Assembly (NCBI GenBank): GCA_030295235.1
Contig: AP026136.1
Span: 930,001 to 994,000 of the forward strand
Direction of reading: 5' to 3'
Source: Fistulifera solaris
Lineage: Eukaryota > Bacillariophyta > Bacillariophyceae > Naviculales > Stauroneidaceae
Length of the DNA stretch: 64,000 nt
The position numbers and the translations under genes are program-made. The notes beneath the pieces were generated by a model. It was not told where the DNA came from, searched no databases, and saw only the letters and a program-made list of their open reading frames with translations. How positions within the stretch are numbered: the stretch's first letter is position 1; every line of letters begins with the position of its first letter. Positions 21,470 through 32,284 of the stretch are shown here, in pieces.

Positions 21470-22520
21470 TCAACTAGAGACTAGAGACCGCCATCGATCG
21501 ATATCTAAAGGCTTACCCACCGCATTTTTTTTCTACAATGCTACCTGTTCGAGCATCTAGAACAGCTAAATGAGGGATCCCTTTGACACGAATGTATGAC
21601 ATGAGTTCTTCCCGCGCGTCCTCCTCGTGAGCAACGGCTAGCCACGGCATGTGACTGTAATAGCTTTTAAAGCTATTCGCATCGTGATCAGCCGATAAAA
21701 AGACGACTTCAACAGTTTTGTTCGGACCAAGCGAATTGTACCACTTGGACAGCATCGGTGTGAACTGTCGACAAGGACCACACCAAGACGCTGATGCATA
21801 CAGCAAGACAAATTCTTTTCCTCCGAGTGCATCGACCAGAGGAAGACCAGACGAACTCGAAGAATGTTTTAGCAACGTCCCTTTCTCCAGAGAGCGAAAC
21901 AAGCGCTTGATACCGTCCGAAAGTCCAATGGCTGTGACCGGAGTGGACGGAACGGAAAAGGGCAATGGTGATCCCACCAAATTTGGCCGAACACGAAACT
22001 GATAGCCGGCCGGGTTACTTAAATTATTCTTTTCACTTGCGTATTGGAAAAGTTACTCGCAATAGTGACCCATTCACTACCACCGATGTTTTCTCTCATT
22101 TGAAGGGCATAATCCGTAGCACCGTCATGGGGTTTCCAGGAAATAATCAAAGCATCATTCGCACCTGCAAGAGTTACACTGGGTGGAAGAGGTCGGGATT
22201 TTTGAGCATCACTGGTTAGCAATTCGAAAGCATTCGCGTGAGTGATCCACGTTGTGGGAAGGGATGAACTATCGGATCCATTGAGACGAGCGCCAACCCG
22301 GAAGAAATACCGACCCGGAGTTTCGTCCTCTCCCGATGTCAAGTTTTTTCTTTTTGGCTTGCGTTGAAGTGAGCTTATCACTCAAAGTTTCAAAATCAGA
22401 GTTCGTATTGTTATCGCTGCCTGCTCTGCAATACTGCAACACGTAACGGTCAGCATCCTTCACGGCAGTCCATGAGATCGTCATTGAGTCATCAGTTGCG
22501 TCAACAAGTATAATTGTCAT
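21470..22520 (-). CDS. FN3-FN3-thioredoxin-like (nucleoredoxin/tryparedoxin type) protein; three frame breaks
   Basis: Reading through three one-base homopolymer errors (plus-strand T-runs at 22344-22349, 22030-22033 and 21525-21532) gives one protein of ~350 residues. First come two fibronectin type III-like modules (MTISWTAVKDADRYVLQY ... YFFRVGARLNG; ALIISWKPHDGATDYALQM ... YQFRVRPNLVG). Then a thioredoxin fold with the tryparedoxin/nucleoredoxin pattern: VLLYASASWCGPCRQFTPML, a Trp in MPWLAV and the cis-Pro loop VKGIPHLAVLD. The corrected C-terminus is NAVGKPLDIDRWRSLVSS, ending at 21470. No signal peptide, so cytosolic or nuclear. FN3 modules usually bind proteins, so this may be a disulfide reductase with its own substrate-docking arm (inference). 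Confidence 0.8.
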
Positions 22521-23415
22521 CTTTGCTTTCAGCTAATCTTCAAAAATTGGATTATTCGTAAAATGACGTGGGAAAGGTGAGCGATACAAGTACCATCAAG
22601 AAAAGAGAGCATAAGATTGTGAATGAAGAATGAAGAATGAAAATACGATTGAGAAAGATGGCGGCGGGAGGAAAAAATTATCGCATCAAGCTCCTGTAAG
22701 GTTAGCTTTTCATGACTGAAATGCAGTCATGGTAAAGTTTATACTACACTGGAGTAGACCCAGATATGATTTTATTTTGCTTAGCCCGTGTTCGTGACAA
22801 ACCTTCACAATTCACAAGAGGGACTGGGAACTGGGGGCATAATAAATGACGTTTTCCACTGTCGTCTACCTCTACTATCAACAAGAATCAAGAATGTCTT
22901 GCAGAAGTTGACGCCCAACGAGAATTTAGAATTTTGCCCCCGGAATTTCGGAAAGAACAGTCTTAGTCACAAAGTCACACAGCAAGGAATGTTAATGTCG
23001 CAGTCATGATAAATTCAGACGTCACAAAACCGTTAGGAACTCCGTTCACCGTTAAGTCTATATAGATTGGAAAACGGCAGTCACTATACGTTTTATTATT
23101 TGATTACCGTAAAGTGACTTAACACGATTTACAAATATTGTTTTCTCGCTTCGACCTTCGAATAGAAAGGAAGTTCCGCGTCGCGTGTTTGAGGGTTTTG
23201 CCTTGACACCAAAGAGTCTTTGTTCGCTCAGCCGAGTTTGTTCTCATTCTTCACATTCGCATAAATTCGTGTTAATAACCACAACAACCCCCAAATATAA
23301 AAAGACGGACCTTGTTGAAAACATCAACCGCGTCAACCAGAAAGCCCTATCGAAAGATAAATTCTTGAAAATTACGACTCCATCGAATAATCACAAAACC
23401 TCTCACTCTGACACC
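22521..23415. other. intergenic with a dispersed-repeat copy
   Basis: 895 bp between divergent genes. It contains a full copy of the dispersed quasi-palindrome (22711-22732 with similar flank to ~22760) and a half copy (CAGTCATG near 23001). An open frame extends upstream of the next ATG (23185-23415) but has UTR-like composition and is not included. Confidence 0.5.
22711..22765 (+). repeat. dispersed quasi-palindrome repeat, copy
   Basis: CATGACTG-AAATG-CAGTCATG with perfect arms, followed by GTAAAGTTTATACTACACTG. Confidence 0.75.
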
Positions 23416-23661
23416 ATGCACTCCACGATTGAAAGACATGCACTCACTTCTGAAGAACCTACCTTTATCATCAACCCACAACGCAAGCAAACTGTCTGGA
23501 GTGGTCGATACAGTCCGGGTGTTACAGGTAGTCCACCAATGTCATCTTGCAGTGACGTGATGAAGATTTACGAGGCGTGCAAGTTAGACTCGACCGAAAG
23601 CATGTGCAAGTCCGCGGCGAGCTACTTCCGCATTTGCGCGAATGGTTTGATAGATGAATAA
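23416..23661 (+). CDS. twin CX9C (CHCH) protein, probably mitochondrial intermembrane space
   Basis: 81 residues from the ATG at 23416 (context ACACCATGC). The C-terminal half has two CX9C motifs eight residues apart: CSDVMKIYEAC and CKSAASYFRIC. This is the coiled-coil-helix-coiled-coil-helix pattern of small proteins oxidised by Mia40 and retained in the mitochondrial intermembrane space, many of them assembly factors for respiratory complexes. The N-terminal half is polar without a transit peptide, as is normal for this import route. The open frame continues upstream to 23185; that extension shows no conserved content, so the internal Met is preferred. Confidence 0.72.
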   Translation: MHSTIERHALTSEEPTFIINPQRKQTVWSGRYSPGVTGSPPMSSCSDVMKIYEACKLDSTESMCKSAASYFRICANGLIDE

Positions 23662-24181
23662 GTTGATGAGGGGGGGAGTTTGTGTGCCACTGGTCCGGCT
23701 AGGATTGTGACGCCGCCCGCATTCTTGACACTTGCACAGTTTTTCAAGCCAGCTCATGCTATCATTAGATCCACTTAAACTTATAATCATCGACCCTTGT
23801 TGCAGTTACCACACCTTTTGATAGATTATGTGGGTCTTAGGTAACGTTCCCCTCCTATGGTCCTCTTTAAGTTGGTCCAAATCTATTGTTGCTCTCTCGT
23901 GTTGCGTGGAGTGCCAAATGCCAACAATTTGCTTGACTGACGTCACAATTGGAAGTCGTTCGGAATGCTATTCCAGAATTTCTTTCGGGAAAAAACCTCG
24001 TCCGCACAAACAATGAACTCGGTCGGCATTTGTGATGGTTGGAGCGTGATGTCGGTTACCAACTGTCTTTTTTACAACTGACAACAAGTTGAAAAACGCG
24101 ACCTAAACAAAACGCATTCGACTTGCATTGTCACGAGAAACAACTTCTGACGGATTGGGAGGGACTTTTCATATCGCCTCG
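23662..24181. promoter_or_regulatory. upstream region of the 2OG/Sel1 gene with a TGACGTCA site
   Basis: 520 bp. A perfect TGACGTCA palindrome is at 23938-23945, about 240 bp before the favoured start codon. No gene seen. Confidence 0.4.
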
Positions 24182-25672
24182 ATGGGGAAGCCCTGGACAC
24201 TTGTTCTTCTTTTGCTAAAACTCTTTGCAGAGGCACAATCGTTTCGTGGGCCCTGTAACTACCGACGCCATGAACCCCTTCCGTCGAATGAATTATTTGT
24301 GTCAATTTCAGCGAATAGAGAAGTCTCAAGAGATATACTGGCAGAGGAATACGACACAATCATACATCTTTCGGAAACAGCACTTTTAAATCCAGGACAA
24401 CCAAGTTGTTTGCGAGCGTTGGAAACTCTTAGCCAGTTGTGTCGTCAACGCAAACCGTACCGTTTCGAACAAAGCAATCATCGTCGCGAAGGAAGTCTTC
24501 TCGAGAAAATCGAGGGGCTGATTCCTACTGAATCGACAGAGAAAATATTTCAAATAGTGACAGAAATGCAAGAGAATGGATGGCTCAGCACGAATCCAGA
24601 CTCTGTCGACGGTCTCCCTAGCTTTCATCTCAATCTCATTAGCTCAGGAAAGAAGATTGTCGACGACGAAACCTCACAAACATGCGACACAGTACCATCA
24701 TTCGAAGATGATGTTGACGCATTAATACGGCTTGTTTCGCCATATGTCTACGAACAACTTCTACCTCTGGTACAGCAACGACTGGCTACCAAAGATATCC
24801 AGGTCTCTGATGTTTTTCTTCGTCGATACGGGGACGATATAATTGACGGTCAGTCTCGCCACGGAATTTCGGCGCATTACGACGTCTTTTCTAGAGCCAC
24901 TTGTGTGATAGCCTTGGATGATACAGTGAAGGATGGAAGAAACGGGCTTTACACAACACAAGAATCTTGTCGTGGTGATAGGACGTGTTCTAATCATCGC
25001 TCGTTACGACGGTTTTTCCCCTTGTCATCTGGCGATGCCGTTTTTCACACTTGGGACGTACTTCATGGTGTTGATGTCGAGCCAGGCGTCGACAGAACTA
25101 GTTTGATTGTCTGGTTTACCTCCAAAGAAAAAACAGAAAATCAGAGTGCGGTACCATGGCTCACCAATCGGAATGATTTAAAGACAAATCATGTTGCTCA
25201 GTTTGTTTTAGCGAGCAGCCTTGAAAGCAGCGAAGATAATCTTTTGGGTGTAAAGGCTCATGAGTTATACCTTCAAAGTGCTACACGCGGCAACCTTTTT
25301 GCAATGACCAGACTAGGAAGTCTTTGTGAGAACGATGAACTAGCTGGCGATGAACGAGATCGGATTAGTATGCTGTTGACAGCTTTAGAGAAGAGACATA
25401 AGTCTCTCCCAGAGCAGTTTCTTTCAAAGGAACGAGATTCACACCTAGATTTGGCGAAACGCCTTTGGTGGCAAGCATCGATGCGTGGCAATCCGATAGC
25501 TCAAGTTGCACTTGCAGATGAGTTGATGGCAACCGCTATGTCTCAAGAATGTGATGTTGAAAAATATTTTGAAATGGCAAGTGTTCTCTTTGCCTTAGCC
25601 GCTCAGCAGGGTAACGATCATGCAATTGAATCGTTGCATCGCATACAAGCTTTGGAGGCCGCTTTTCGGTGA
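24182..25672 (+). CDS. 2-oxoglutarate/Fe(II) oxygenase with C-terminal Sel1-like repeats, organelle-targeted
   Basis: 496 residues from the ATG at 24182; an in-frame ATG at 24128 would add 18 residues before the signal peptide. The signal peptide WTLVLLLLKLFAEAQS is followed by FRGPCNYRR, fitting plastid import. The oxygenase core carries HxD at H232/D234 (ISAHYDVFS), distal H295 (HTWDVLHGVD) and R305 (VDRTSLIVWF), the order of the prolyl-4-hydroxylase-like superfamily. After ~residue 350, helical repeats of the Sel1/TPR type appear (HELYLQSATRGNLFAMTRLG, KRLWWQASMRGNPIAQVALA, FALAAQQGNDHAIESL). Sel1 arrays are protein-binding scaffolds, so a protein substrate is plausible. Single exon, no frame breaks. 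Confidence 0.82.
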   Translation: MGKPWTLVLLLLKLFAEAQSFRGPCNYRRHEPLPSNELFVSISANREVSRDILAEEYDTIIHLSETALLNPGQPSCLRALETLSQLCRQRKPYRFEQSNHRREGSLLEKIEGLIPTESTEKIFQIVTEMQENGWLSTNPDSVDGLPSFHLNLISSGKKIVDDETSQTCDTVPSFEDDVDALIRLVSPYVYEQLLPLVQQRLATKDIQVSDVFLRRYGDDIIDGQSRHGISAHYDVFSRATCVIALDDTVKDGRNGLYTTQESCRGDRTCSNHRSLRRFFPLSSGDAVFHTWDVLHGVDVEPGVDRTSLIVWFTSKEKTENQSAVPWLTNRNDLKTNHVAQFVLASSLESSEDNLLGVKAHELYLQSATRGNLFAMTRLGSLCENDELAGDERDRISMLLTALEKRHKSLPEQFLSKERDSHLDLAKRLWWQASMRGNPIAQVALADELMATAMSQECDVEKYFEMASVLFALAAQQGNDHAIESLHRIQALEAAFR

Positions 25673-25777
25673 AACCAATATGCTGCAGAACTCAATCTAC
25701 TCATCACACGATCAGTAACAAAGTCGGCATTAGTAGTTTCGAACAAGTAAGATTCTAATACTCCGTATTAAGTAGTC

Positions 25778-26906
25778 TTAACGTTTGTATCCTGCAGCTT
25801 TTTTGTTTTTCTGACGGATTTCATCGTCTTGCACATTGTGAATAAAAATCTCGTTACCTGGTTGTACATTAGTGCTGCCTTTGCTCCAATCATAGCTGCT
25901 AGCATATGCAAACAGATTTCCTTGTGCGTTGAACGCGGCGCAAGGTATCGTACGTTGCGTTGCATTGAAGCCTTTAAGTCTTTGCTTGTTGTCTTTGTCC
26001 CAAAAGTTCACTACGCCATCACTTCCAACAGTCGCAAATGTTCCATGTCCCGGGTGAAACGCGATACCATTTACGGAATAAACAGATGAATCTTGGCGAT
26101 GACATTTGAACGCAAAGCTTTCTTTTCCGGCGACTTTTTGTAGATAGTGGATGCCAACGCGTCCCTCGATACTTCCGACGGCGAATCCTGTAGAATCGGG
26201 GAAGCAAGAGATGCAACGAGATTGATACTTAAGAGGCGACTCTCTGCGGGAATGCTCCCGGGGTTGACCCGAGCAATCGTACGCGATGATGTGTCGACCA
26301 GCCGTTGCAACTACCAAAAGGTTCTCATGGACGTCAAGATCGTACACTCGTTCGGGCAAATCAAACACTCCCACCGGTTGCTGTTGTCGCTGGTCCCAGA
26401 ATTTCAGTTTCGAGTCCCAACCTCCGCTAACGACTAAATTGGATGACCGAATGTATCCTACACCTTTGACAGGCTGATCATGTGCTCCAATTTGATTGGG
26501 GACATTATTTGGGGGTGCTTGTCCTAGCTGATACATGCGCACCGCCTTGTCACAACCCCCCGAAAATACCTTTGTTCCGTCCGCACTGAAACACGCACTC
26601 AGAACAGGTGCATTGTTTTGGTGATTGACTAAAAGAAGGCGAAAAAAATGAGTTCGGCAGTGTGAAGTGAATATCAAAACACCTCGTTTTCTTACCTTGA
26701 GCTGCAGGCATGGCCTGGATCTGTCCTCCTTGTTCTTGGACTTGCCAGCAGCGAAGACCACCGTCCCAATTTCCTGAAACAAGAATATTCGCTGTAGGAC
26801 TCCACTTCAAACAGGAAATACCATCATTACCCGGCTGGGGCACGCAGCAGTCACTCGGCGTTAGAGCATTCGGATTACCCGCAGGAGGAGCACCAAACGT
26901 TGACAT
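25778..26906 (-). CDS. RAE1: RAE1/Gle2 mRNA export factor, WD40 propeller
   Basis: Exons 26906-26696 and 26628-25778 (intron 67 nt), 353 residues after splicing. Starts with an FG-like MSTFGAPP, then the RAE1 pattern CLKWSPTANILVSGNWDGGLRCW, VFSGGCDKAVRMY, VVSGGWDSKLKFWD, FAVGSIEGRVGIHYL, FATVGSDGVVNFWDKD and the terminal FAYASSYDWSKG block, which is highly characteristic of RAE1/Gle2. The protein binds nuclear-pore Nup98 and works in mRNA export and mitotic checkpoint control. Normal length and no frame breaks. It converges on the 2OG/Sel1 gene (105 bp between stops). Confidence 0.94.
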
Positions 26907-27600
26907 GTTTGCGGAGCTAGGAGGCTTCTGACCTTTTAATAAAGACTATTCGATAACTCTGGAGAAGTCTGGAGGAGAAAGAAGCGATAAATTGGTTTTG
27001 AAATATTATCGTCGTCACCCAAAAGATCTCATTAACGTTATGGACCAGGTATGCTGCAAAAGGAGACGAGTGTTTGGTGTGAAGTGTGCTGCAAAAATTT
27101 ACCCCTTCTGTGCTTAGCGTACGTACGGCGTACGTCATTTTCTCCATCTTGCAGTTTATCCTACAGCGTACAGTATCATCTACAGGGCACGGCGTTAAAA
27201 ATTCCCCGCCTTGCCGTCGCAGCGTGTTAGGAAAGACCTTTTCGATTAGGGTTTTTCATGACTCCATCGCACAGTCTCTCACTCTCTCAGCGTGCAGAAT
27301 TTTGTAGCGGCTGTGTTAGTGCGTAAAAAGACCTCGTACTTCGTCCCCGACGCCGTTTTACTCATTCATCTATATAAATTGTAAGGCATTTCACATAATG
27401 TCTATGAAATTCCCTATAGAGTTTAATGTAGTCTTTAACCACATTTTTGCTTATAGTCGCTCACGTTTGTGTTTCAACGGCTCGCCAACGGATTTCATGT
27501 GGCACTCGCTAATACGGCAGTTCAGCGGTCTTTCAAAATCTACGTTTATTGAGAGGCCCGATAACGCAAACTACGTTTTGGTCTCAAGCATGTGCAACTT

Positions 27601-27700
27601 CCCGCCATTCCCCAACTTTCCCCGCCATTCCCCAACTTTCCCCGCCATTCCCCAACTTTCCCCGCCATTCCCCAACTTTCCCCGCCATTCCCCGTACTTC
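27601..27700. repeat. 20-bp tandem repeat, five copies
   Basis: Five units of CCCGCCATTCCCCAACTTTC head to tail; the fifth diverges at its end. It lies inside the left arm of the inverted-repeat element. On the other strand it is a G-run-rich array (GGGG every ~10 bases). Confidence 0.9.
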
Positions 27701-28252
27701 CCCAGATTTCTCGTTAGCCCAGAATTTCCTGGAATAAATTCGTGAATTACCAATCACGAGTTGCGCATTCTGATCTACCAGGTACCTTGAAAATGACAAG
27801 TAAACTTATTGATGGCTGAGACAATTAACGAATTTTAAAAGTAAATAGAATTTTTATGAATTGAACTGATGCTCTACAGTAGTCTTTCACGACCTTGGTC
27901 GATTGTCTAACTCTTGGCCACGTGCTACACGATCAGTTGCTCCTAGCGCTGGGCCCGTCGTCGAGTCCATTCCAGTCCGTCTGCTGCACCAAGCATTTCT
28001 GCCAGTGCTGTTCCGAAAGCGGAAGACCGCGAGTGAGGTGCCCAGCCAGCTCGTCTCCCACGGATAGTCCTGCACCCTCTAGTAGAGCGGAGCTCCAACG
28101 CCTTTTCCAGTATCAGGTATGCTCTATTTTCGTGATGTACAAGTACTACGCACGTAGTCTGTACATTTTCGATTCGCTCAAATTTGAGACTTTGAAAGAG
28201 AGCTCTTTGTTCGCGTAGGACAAGGGTAAGAACGCTCTGACATGTCTTTTAT

Positions 28253-28392
28253 ACTTCCCCGGATATCCCCGATAATCCCCGGGATTCTCGGGGATTCTCG
28301 GGGATTCTCGGGATTCCCCGAGATTCCCGGGGATTCTCGGGGATTCCCGGGGATTCCCCAACTTTCCCCAACATTCCCCATCTTTCCCCGAA
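28253..28392. repeat. degenerate CCCC/GGGATTCTCG repeat tract
   Basis: About 140 bp of ~10-bp units alternating GGGGATTCTC and its near-complement, followed by ATTCCCCAACTTTCCCC units like those in the left arm. Self-complementary, so it can fold into a hairpin. It lies in the right arm of the same element. Confidence 0.8.
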
Positions 28393-29064
28393 ATTCTGGA
28401 ATTGAGCGAAACGTAATTTACACCGGGGTAAATTCACGTAAACATAGTTTTTGCGATGCGACAGGCAAAATGCGTTTTTGTCAACGAGTACCAGATGCAA
28501 TCCGTTGGCGAGTCTTCGAAACACCAACTGGAGCGACTATTGAACAAGATGGTGTCTTAAGACTACATAAAAACTTAGAGACAAAGAATAATTGATATAA
28601 TGTGAAACGCCTTACCATTTTATATAGGCTATTTAAGTGGGGCCCGTTGGAGATGAAATACGAGGTCTTTTTTTACGTAGTAACACAGCCTTTACAAAAT
28701 TCCGCACGGTGAGAGAGTGAGAGACTGTGCGATGGAGTCATGAAAAACCCTAATCGAAAAGGTCTTTCCCGACAAGCAGCGACAAAAAGGCGGGGAATTT
28801 TTAACGCCGTGCCCAGCAAATCAATCTAAAACTTTTTTCTCTAGTCTAGTCGAATCTATACATCTGTCTAGCCTAGTCTGATGTAAACAAGGAATAGAAG
28901 AATCGCTGCGGCTACTCGGTTGACTCTACTGGAAATGCGCGCGAAATATTCGTGCAAAGAGATTTGACTATTAAAAGAGCAACGCAAGCAAAGGGATGGA
29001 AAAACAAATAGCCGCTTTTTTTGGAGAGCATTCAACTATTCATTGTTTGACTGTCGACAAAAAG

Positions 29065-29758
29065 CTACTTTGTAGGAGCTGTCTCCTCGTCCGAGTCATC
29101 CAAATGAGGTGGTATGTATTTCTTCTTCCACGAGCTGTAATGAGATGTCTTCTTCCACATGTAGTAAAATTCTATCACTTCTTTGGTTGTTTTGCTGCCA
29201 ATTTCACTTTGCACTTTTTCAAATTGCTTGCCGTGTTGTATTAAGGCAGCTTCGAAAACGGCGATTTCGTACGGGGACCATTTCTCGATCACGAGGGACC
29301 GACGCATCGGGCTTTTCAAATATCCTAGTGCGGAAACGGCTTCTAAGGGGAACTGGAGTTTGCTGGGGTCGTAACCGTACGATCCGAGTTCGGAAATGGG
29401 CGTTAGCATTAGGTTGCTCGCAAAATCTACATATTCTTCTGTCAGACGATGGACTTGTGCGGGGGGTAAGGATGCGACTGTTAGCATTTTCTTATCGAAA
29501 TTGTACTTCTGTTACAAAAGTGTGCGAGAAATTACCTTTCCACCGCGTACGTTCAACAGGTGTAGTGGTATCTGTTGATTCATCGGATCTCATTCGTTTT
29601 TGGTCAATTCCTTGTTCGTCACTTCCTTGGGTACGACTGCGTTTGTTCGTATCGTGTTCTTCCAAAGTAACTCCTTTTTTATTATCAGAGGATGGCATAA
29701 TTCTCGTTACTTCGTAGATAGCTTTATGCACGTGGATGTTTATGGTTGAAGCGGGCAA
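29065..29758 (-). CDS. SANT-domain protein of the MIER/CoREST/MTA type
   Basis: Two exons, 29758-29536 and 29477-29065, intron 58 nt; 211 residues after splicing if the first Met is used, or 191 from an in-frame Met at 29698. The C-terminal half holds a SANT domain: KWSPYEIAVFEAALIQHGKQ, FEKVQSEIGSKTTKEVIEFYYMWKK. The IEFYYMWKK ending is characteristic of MIER, MTA and CoREST SANT domains, which bind histone deacetylases. The N-terminus is Ser/Asp/Lys-rich and disordered. No ELM2 domain is evident, and the protein is small, so it may be a minimal corepressor subunit. Nuclear. Confidence 0.8.
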
Positions 29759-30607
29759 CTTGTAATGTTGTTTCCTCCTACGCAGTATCGCTTTTCTTTT
29801 CGTTTTATGACCTGATTGACTTTGTTCTTCGTTGTCATTGAAGGTTCGAGGTCAGCCAAAAAGGAGGAGGAGGAATCGATAACGCCGGACGAGCTAAAGA
29901 GGGTTTCCATCTAGATGCTTTTAGTCGTGACAACTTTGTTCACGGTACATAAAATTTGATTTACTACCGGTCCTTCGGAGTTACAATTATTGTTAAAAGT
30001 ATCATGCCAATCCTCCACCCCGCAACACTTACCTGGTAACAGTAACTCGAACCGAAAGTGAACATGGAACGACAACAAAAAAAAATAATCAAAGCAACTT
30101 TGCATTAATTCTGACCATACCAAGTTGGCTTGCTCTTTTCCTTATTTTCATGACTTTTGTGTATAAAGATGACGACACTGGTAAGTCCGCCGAGCTTACT
30201 TGATTACTTCAAAGCGTTTTGTCGGTCGACTTATTGAGGCGAATAGTTGCGGTAATATTGATTTTCCGCCATCGTGAAAAATAATGGAAACATGGTTTAT
30301 CAGCGTAGTTGGTGGTCAATCCGACATTTGATCGGGGGGAATAGTTATCGATGCTTCCAACGAAAATGACGTCTCTCTCGTTGGGAAAGCAGGGAATGGG
30401 AGAAGAGCGATACTTGCTGCCATTTTCTCGTTTCGTTCGACTAAACGTGATAACTACTGCAAGTACTGTCTTATTGATCTTGTTTGCGTTGAATATTCCC
30501 GTTCATTTCCTTTTCCTGATACTCTTTTGTCGCTTCTATTATTCATTGTCAAATTTTTGTTTTGGCTCACTTTATGTTTAACCTGATTGATATACAACAT
30601 CACGCAG
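29759..30607. other. intergenic, divergent promoter region
   Basis: 849 bp between the SANT gene and the kinase. The bases just before the kinase ATG (CACGCAG) look like a splice acceptor, so a 5' UTR intron or an upstream exon is possible. The open frame at 30351-30581 is hydrophobic but has no recognised domain and is not called. Confidence 0.4.
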
Positions 30608-32284
30608 ATGTCTGGAGATAAATCGTCTGACTTGATCATACAAAATCTTCTGGGCGAAGGGTCTTTTGGTGCCGTGTACAAGTCGATTCACAAAGCCACG
30701 GGAGCGGTTGTTGCTGTGAAAATCATCCCCAACTCCACCATCGAGGATGAAAAGATCAAGGGTGAAATAGACATTCTGAGCCGCTGTGATTCGCCTTACA
30801 TTGTAGGGTATTTTGAATGTATCATTCGTCCCCCAACAGATAAGCCGGGTGAACTATGGATTGTGATGGAATATTGCGAAGGCGGCAGTATGACGGATCT
30901 GTTGGAAGCGAGTAATGGATATCCATTGCCTGAGGATTCTATACGAGTTGTCTGCGCTTCGGTTGTGCTGGGACTTGAATATTTGCATGGAGTAGCAAAT
31001 GTTTGTCATCGCGATATCAAATGGTAAGAGTTTGACGTTGTTTATTGTATGATGGCCTGACTTTGACTCAATTGTTTGCCTTCTACACTCAGCGGTAATG
31101 TTCTGCTGACCGAGGATGCGCATGTCAAACTCGCTGATTTTGGTGTTTCGGCGGAATTGAGCAATACATTGAACAAAAGAAAGACAGTCGTGGGTTCGCC
31201 GTATTGGATGGCGCCAGAAGTCATCCGAGAATCGCATTACGATGGTCGTGCGGATGTTTGGAGTCTCGGTATTACAGTAATTGAAATGGCCGAGGGTGCA
31301 CCACCGCATGCAAACCTGCATCCACTTCGAGCTATCTTTGTGATTCCGACTAAACCTGCCCCTACTCTAGCTGATCCCGATATTTGGTCGCCAGAAATGT
31401 TGGATTTCGTTCGCTGCTGTTGTCGGAAGGAACCAAGTCAGCGATATGATTCCGCTCTTCTTAGTTCGCATCCTTTCATTAAGCAAGAAGTTATTGCACT
31501 TCGGGAAATGTATCGTATCGAGAATGAGCATTCTACTGCAAATGGAGACGCAAGGGCAAAGTACACACGAATGGCAGAAGCTCATCAGCGACCACCTGGT
31601 CTGCCGGCACTTCGACGTGTCTGTGAGGCATTGACAAAGCGAATGAGCGCAGTGAAAGATAAGAGAGGTAAAGACAAAAGCGATTCTGCAAAGGATCCTG
31701 ACTTTTCAGTAACGCCCAAGTCACTTGGTACCAATCCGGATTTAAAAAACCAAAGCGCAGCAAGCGGAGAACCTCAAACGCCTATAGAAGATGGAACATT
31801 TCATGTTGGACAGTCCGGGCAGCCAGCCTCGGTCTCAGGGACGCATCGATCGGCTCAGTTCGATGGGTTAGAGTCGGATACTTTTCTTTTCTCTGCCCTG
31901 AATATTGACGACGACCCAAGCCTAGCAAATGATTCAAAACTACGAGAGGATCTCAATACATTATCTGAGGCGTTTCAAGCTCGTAAAAATGCTTTGTTGA
32001 TTGCCTTTAAGATGGCACAGCAGCAGCTGATAGTTGAGTCACAAGGGCGAAACATGTTACCAGTTGATGTGGGAGAACTCATGTCAGCTGCTGCGTCCCA
32101 TCATCAACTCAATCAGCAGGCAGTTGTGGCGATGGAAGAAGCAGCGAAGCTTCCAGCAGTAGCAGACATCATTAGCAAAGTAGAGGACAAAGCATTTCCG
32201 GATTCACTGGCTGATGAGATAGCCGAATTTACCGCTATGGAGCAGAACCATTCAAAAATGAGAGTCAAAATGGCGTATCGGTAG
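30608..32284 (+). CDS. STE20-family protein kinase (MST/GCK-like)
   Basis: Exons 30608-31023 and 31093-32284 (intron 69 nt), 535 residues. Kinase motifs in order: glycine loop LLGEGSFGAVYKS, VAVKII lysine, CHRDIKCGNVLL catalytic loop (Cys codon split by the intron), LADFG, and VVGSPYWMAPEVI, the activation-segment/P+1 signature of STE20 group kinases. The kinase domain is at the N-terminus, which is the GCK/MST arrangement. The C-terminal ~250 residues are polar, with a helical region near the end (LNTLSEAFQARKNALLIAFK) that may dimerise; a true SARAH domain cannot be asserted. Likely cytosolic signalling kinase. The ATG at 30608 is taken because it precedes the kinase fold directly. Confidence 0.9.

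Larger units (their letters stand above)
27185..28814. mobile_element. non-autonomous element with long terminal inverted repeats
   Basis: 1630 bp. The two ends are inverted copies: both read inward from GGGCACGGCGTTAAAAATTC. About 225 bp are nearly identical (including the GACCTTTTCGATTAGGGTTT block), and weaker similarity extends to ~400 bp in each arm, with matching CGCCAACGGAT and AGTCGCTC blocks. Each arm carries GC-rich tandem repeats on its inner side. There is no credible coding frame; open frames are low-complexity Pro/Phe readings of the repeats. I see no clear target-site duplication in the immediate flanks. It could be a Mutator-like or foldback-type non-autonomous transposon. Confidence 0.78.

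Noticed and set aside
23185-23415. N-terminal extension of the twin-CX9C protein
   Set aside because: Composition is UTR-like and family members are small; the Met at 23416 gives a normal-sized protein.
27601-27700. CRISPR-like array
   Set aside because: The 20-bp units are head to tail without spacers, in a eukaryotic element; a simple tandem repeat.
30351-30581. Hydrophobic 76-residue open frame before the kinase
   Set aside because: No signal-peptide or domain logic; more likely 5' untranslated sequence, possibly with an intron ending at CACGCAG before the kinase ATG.
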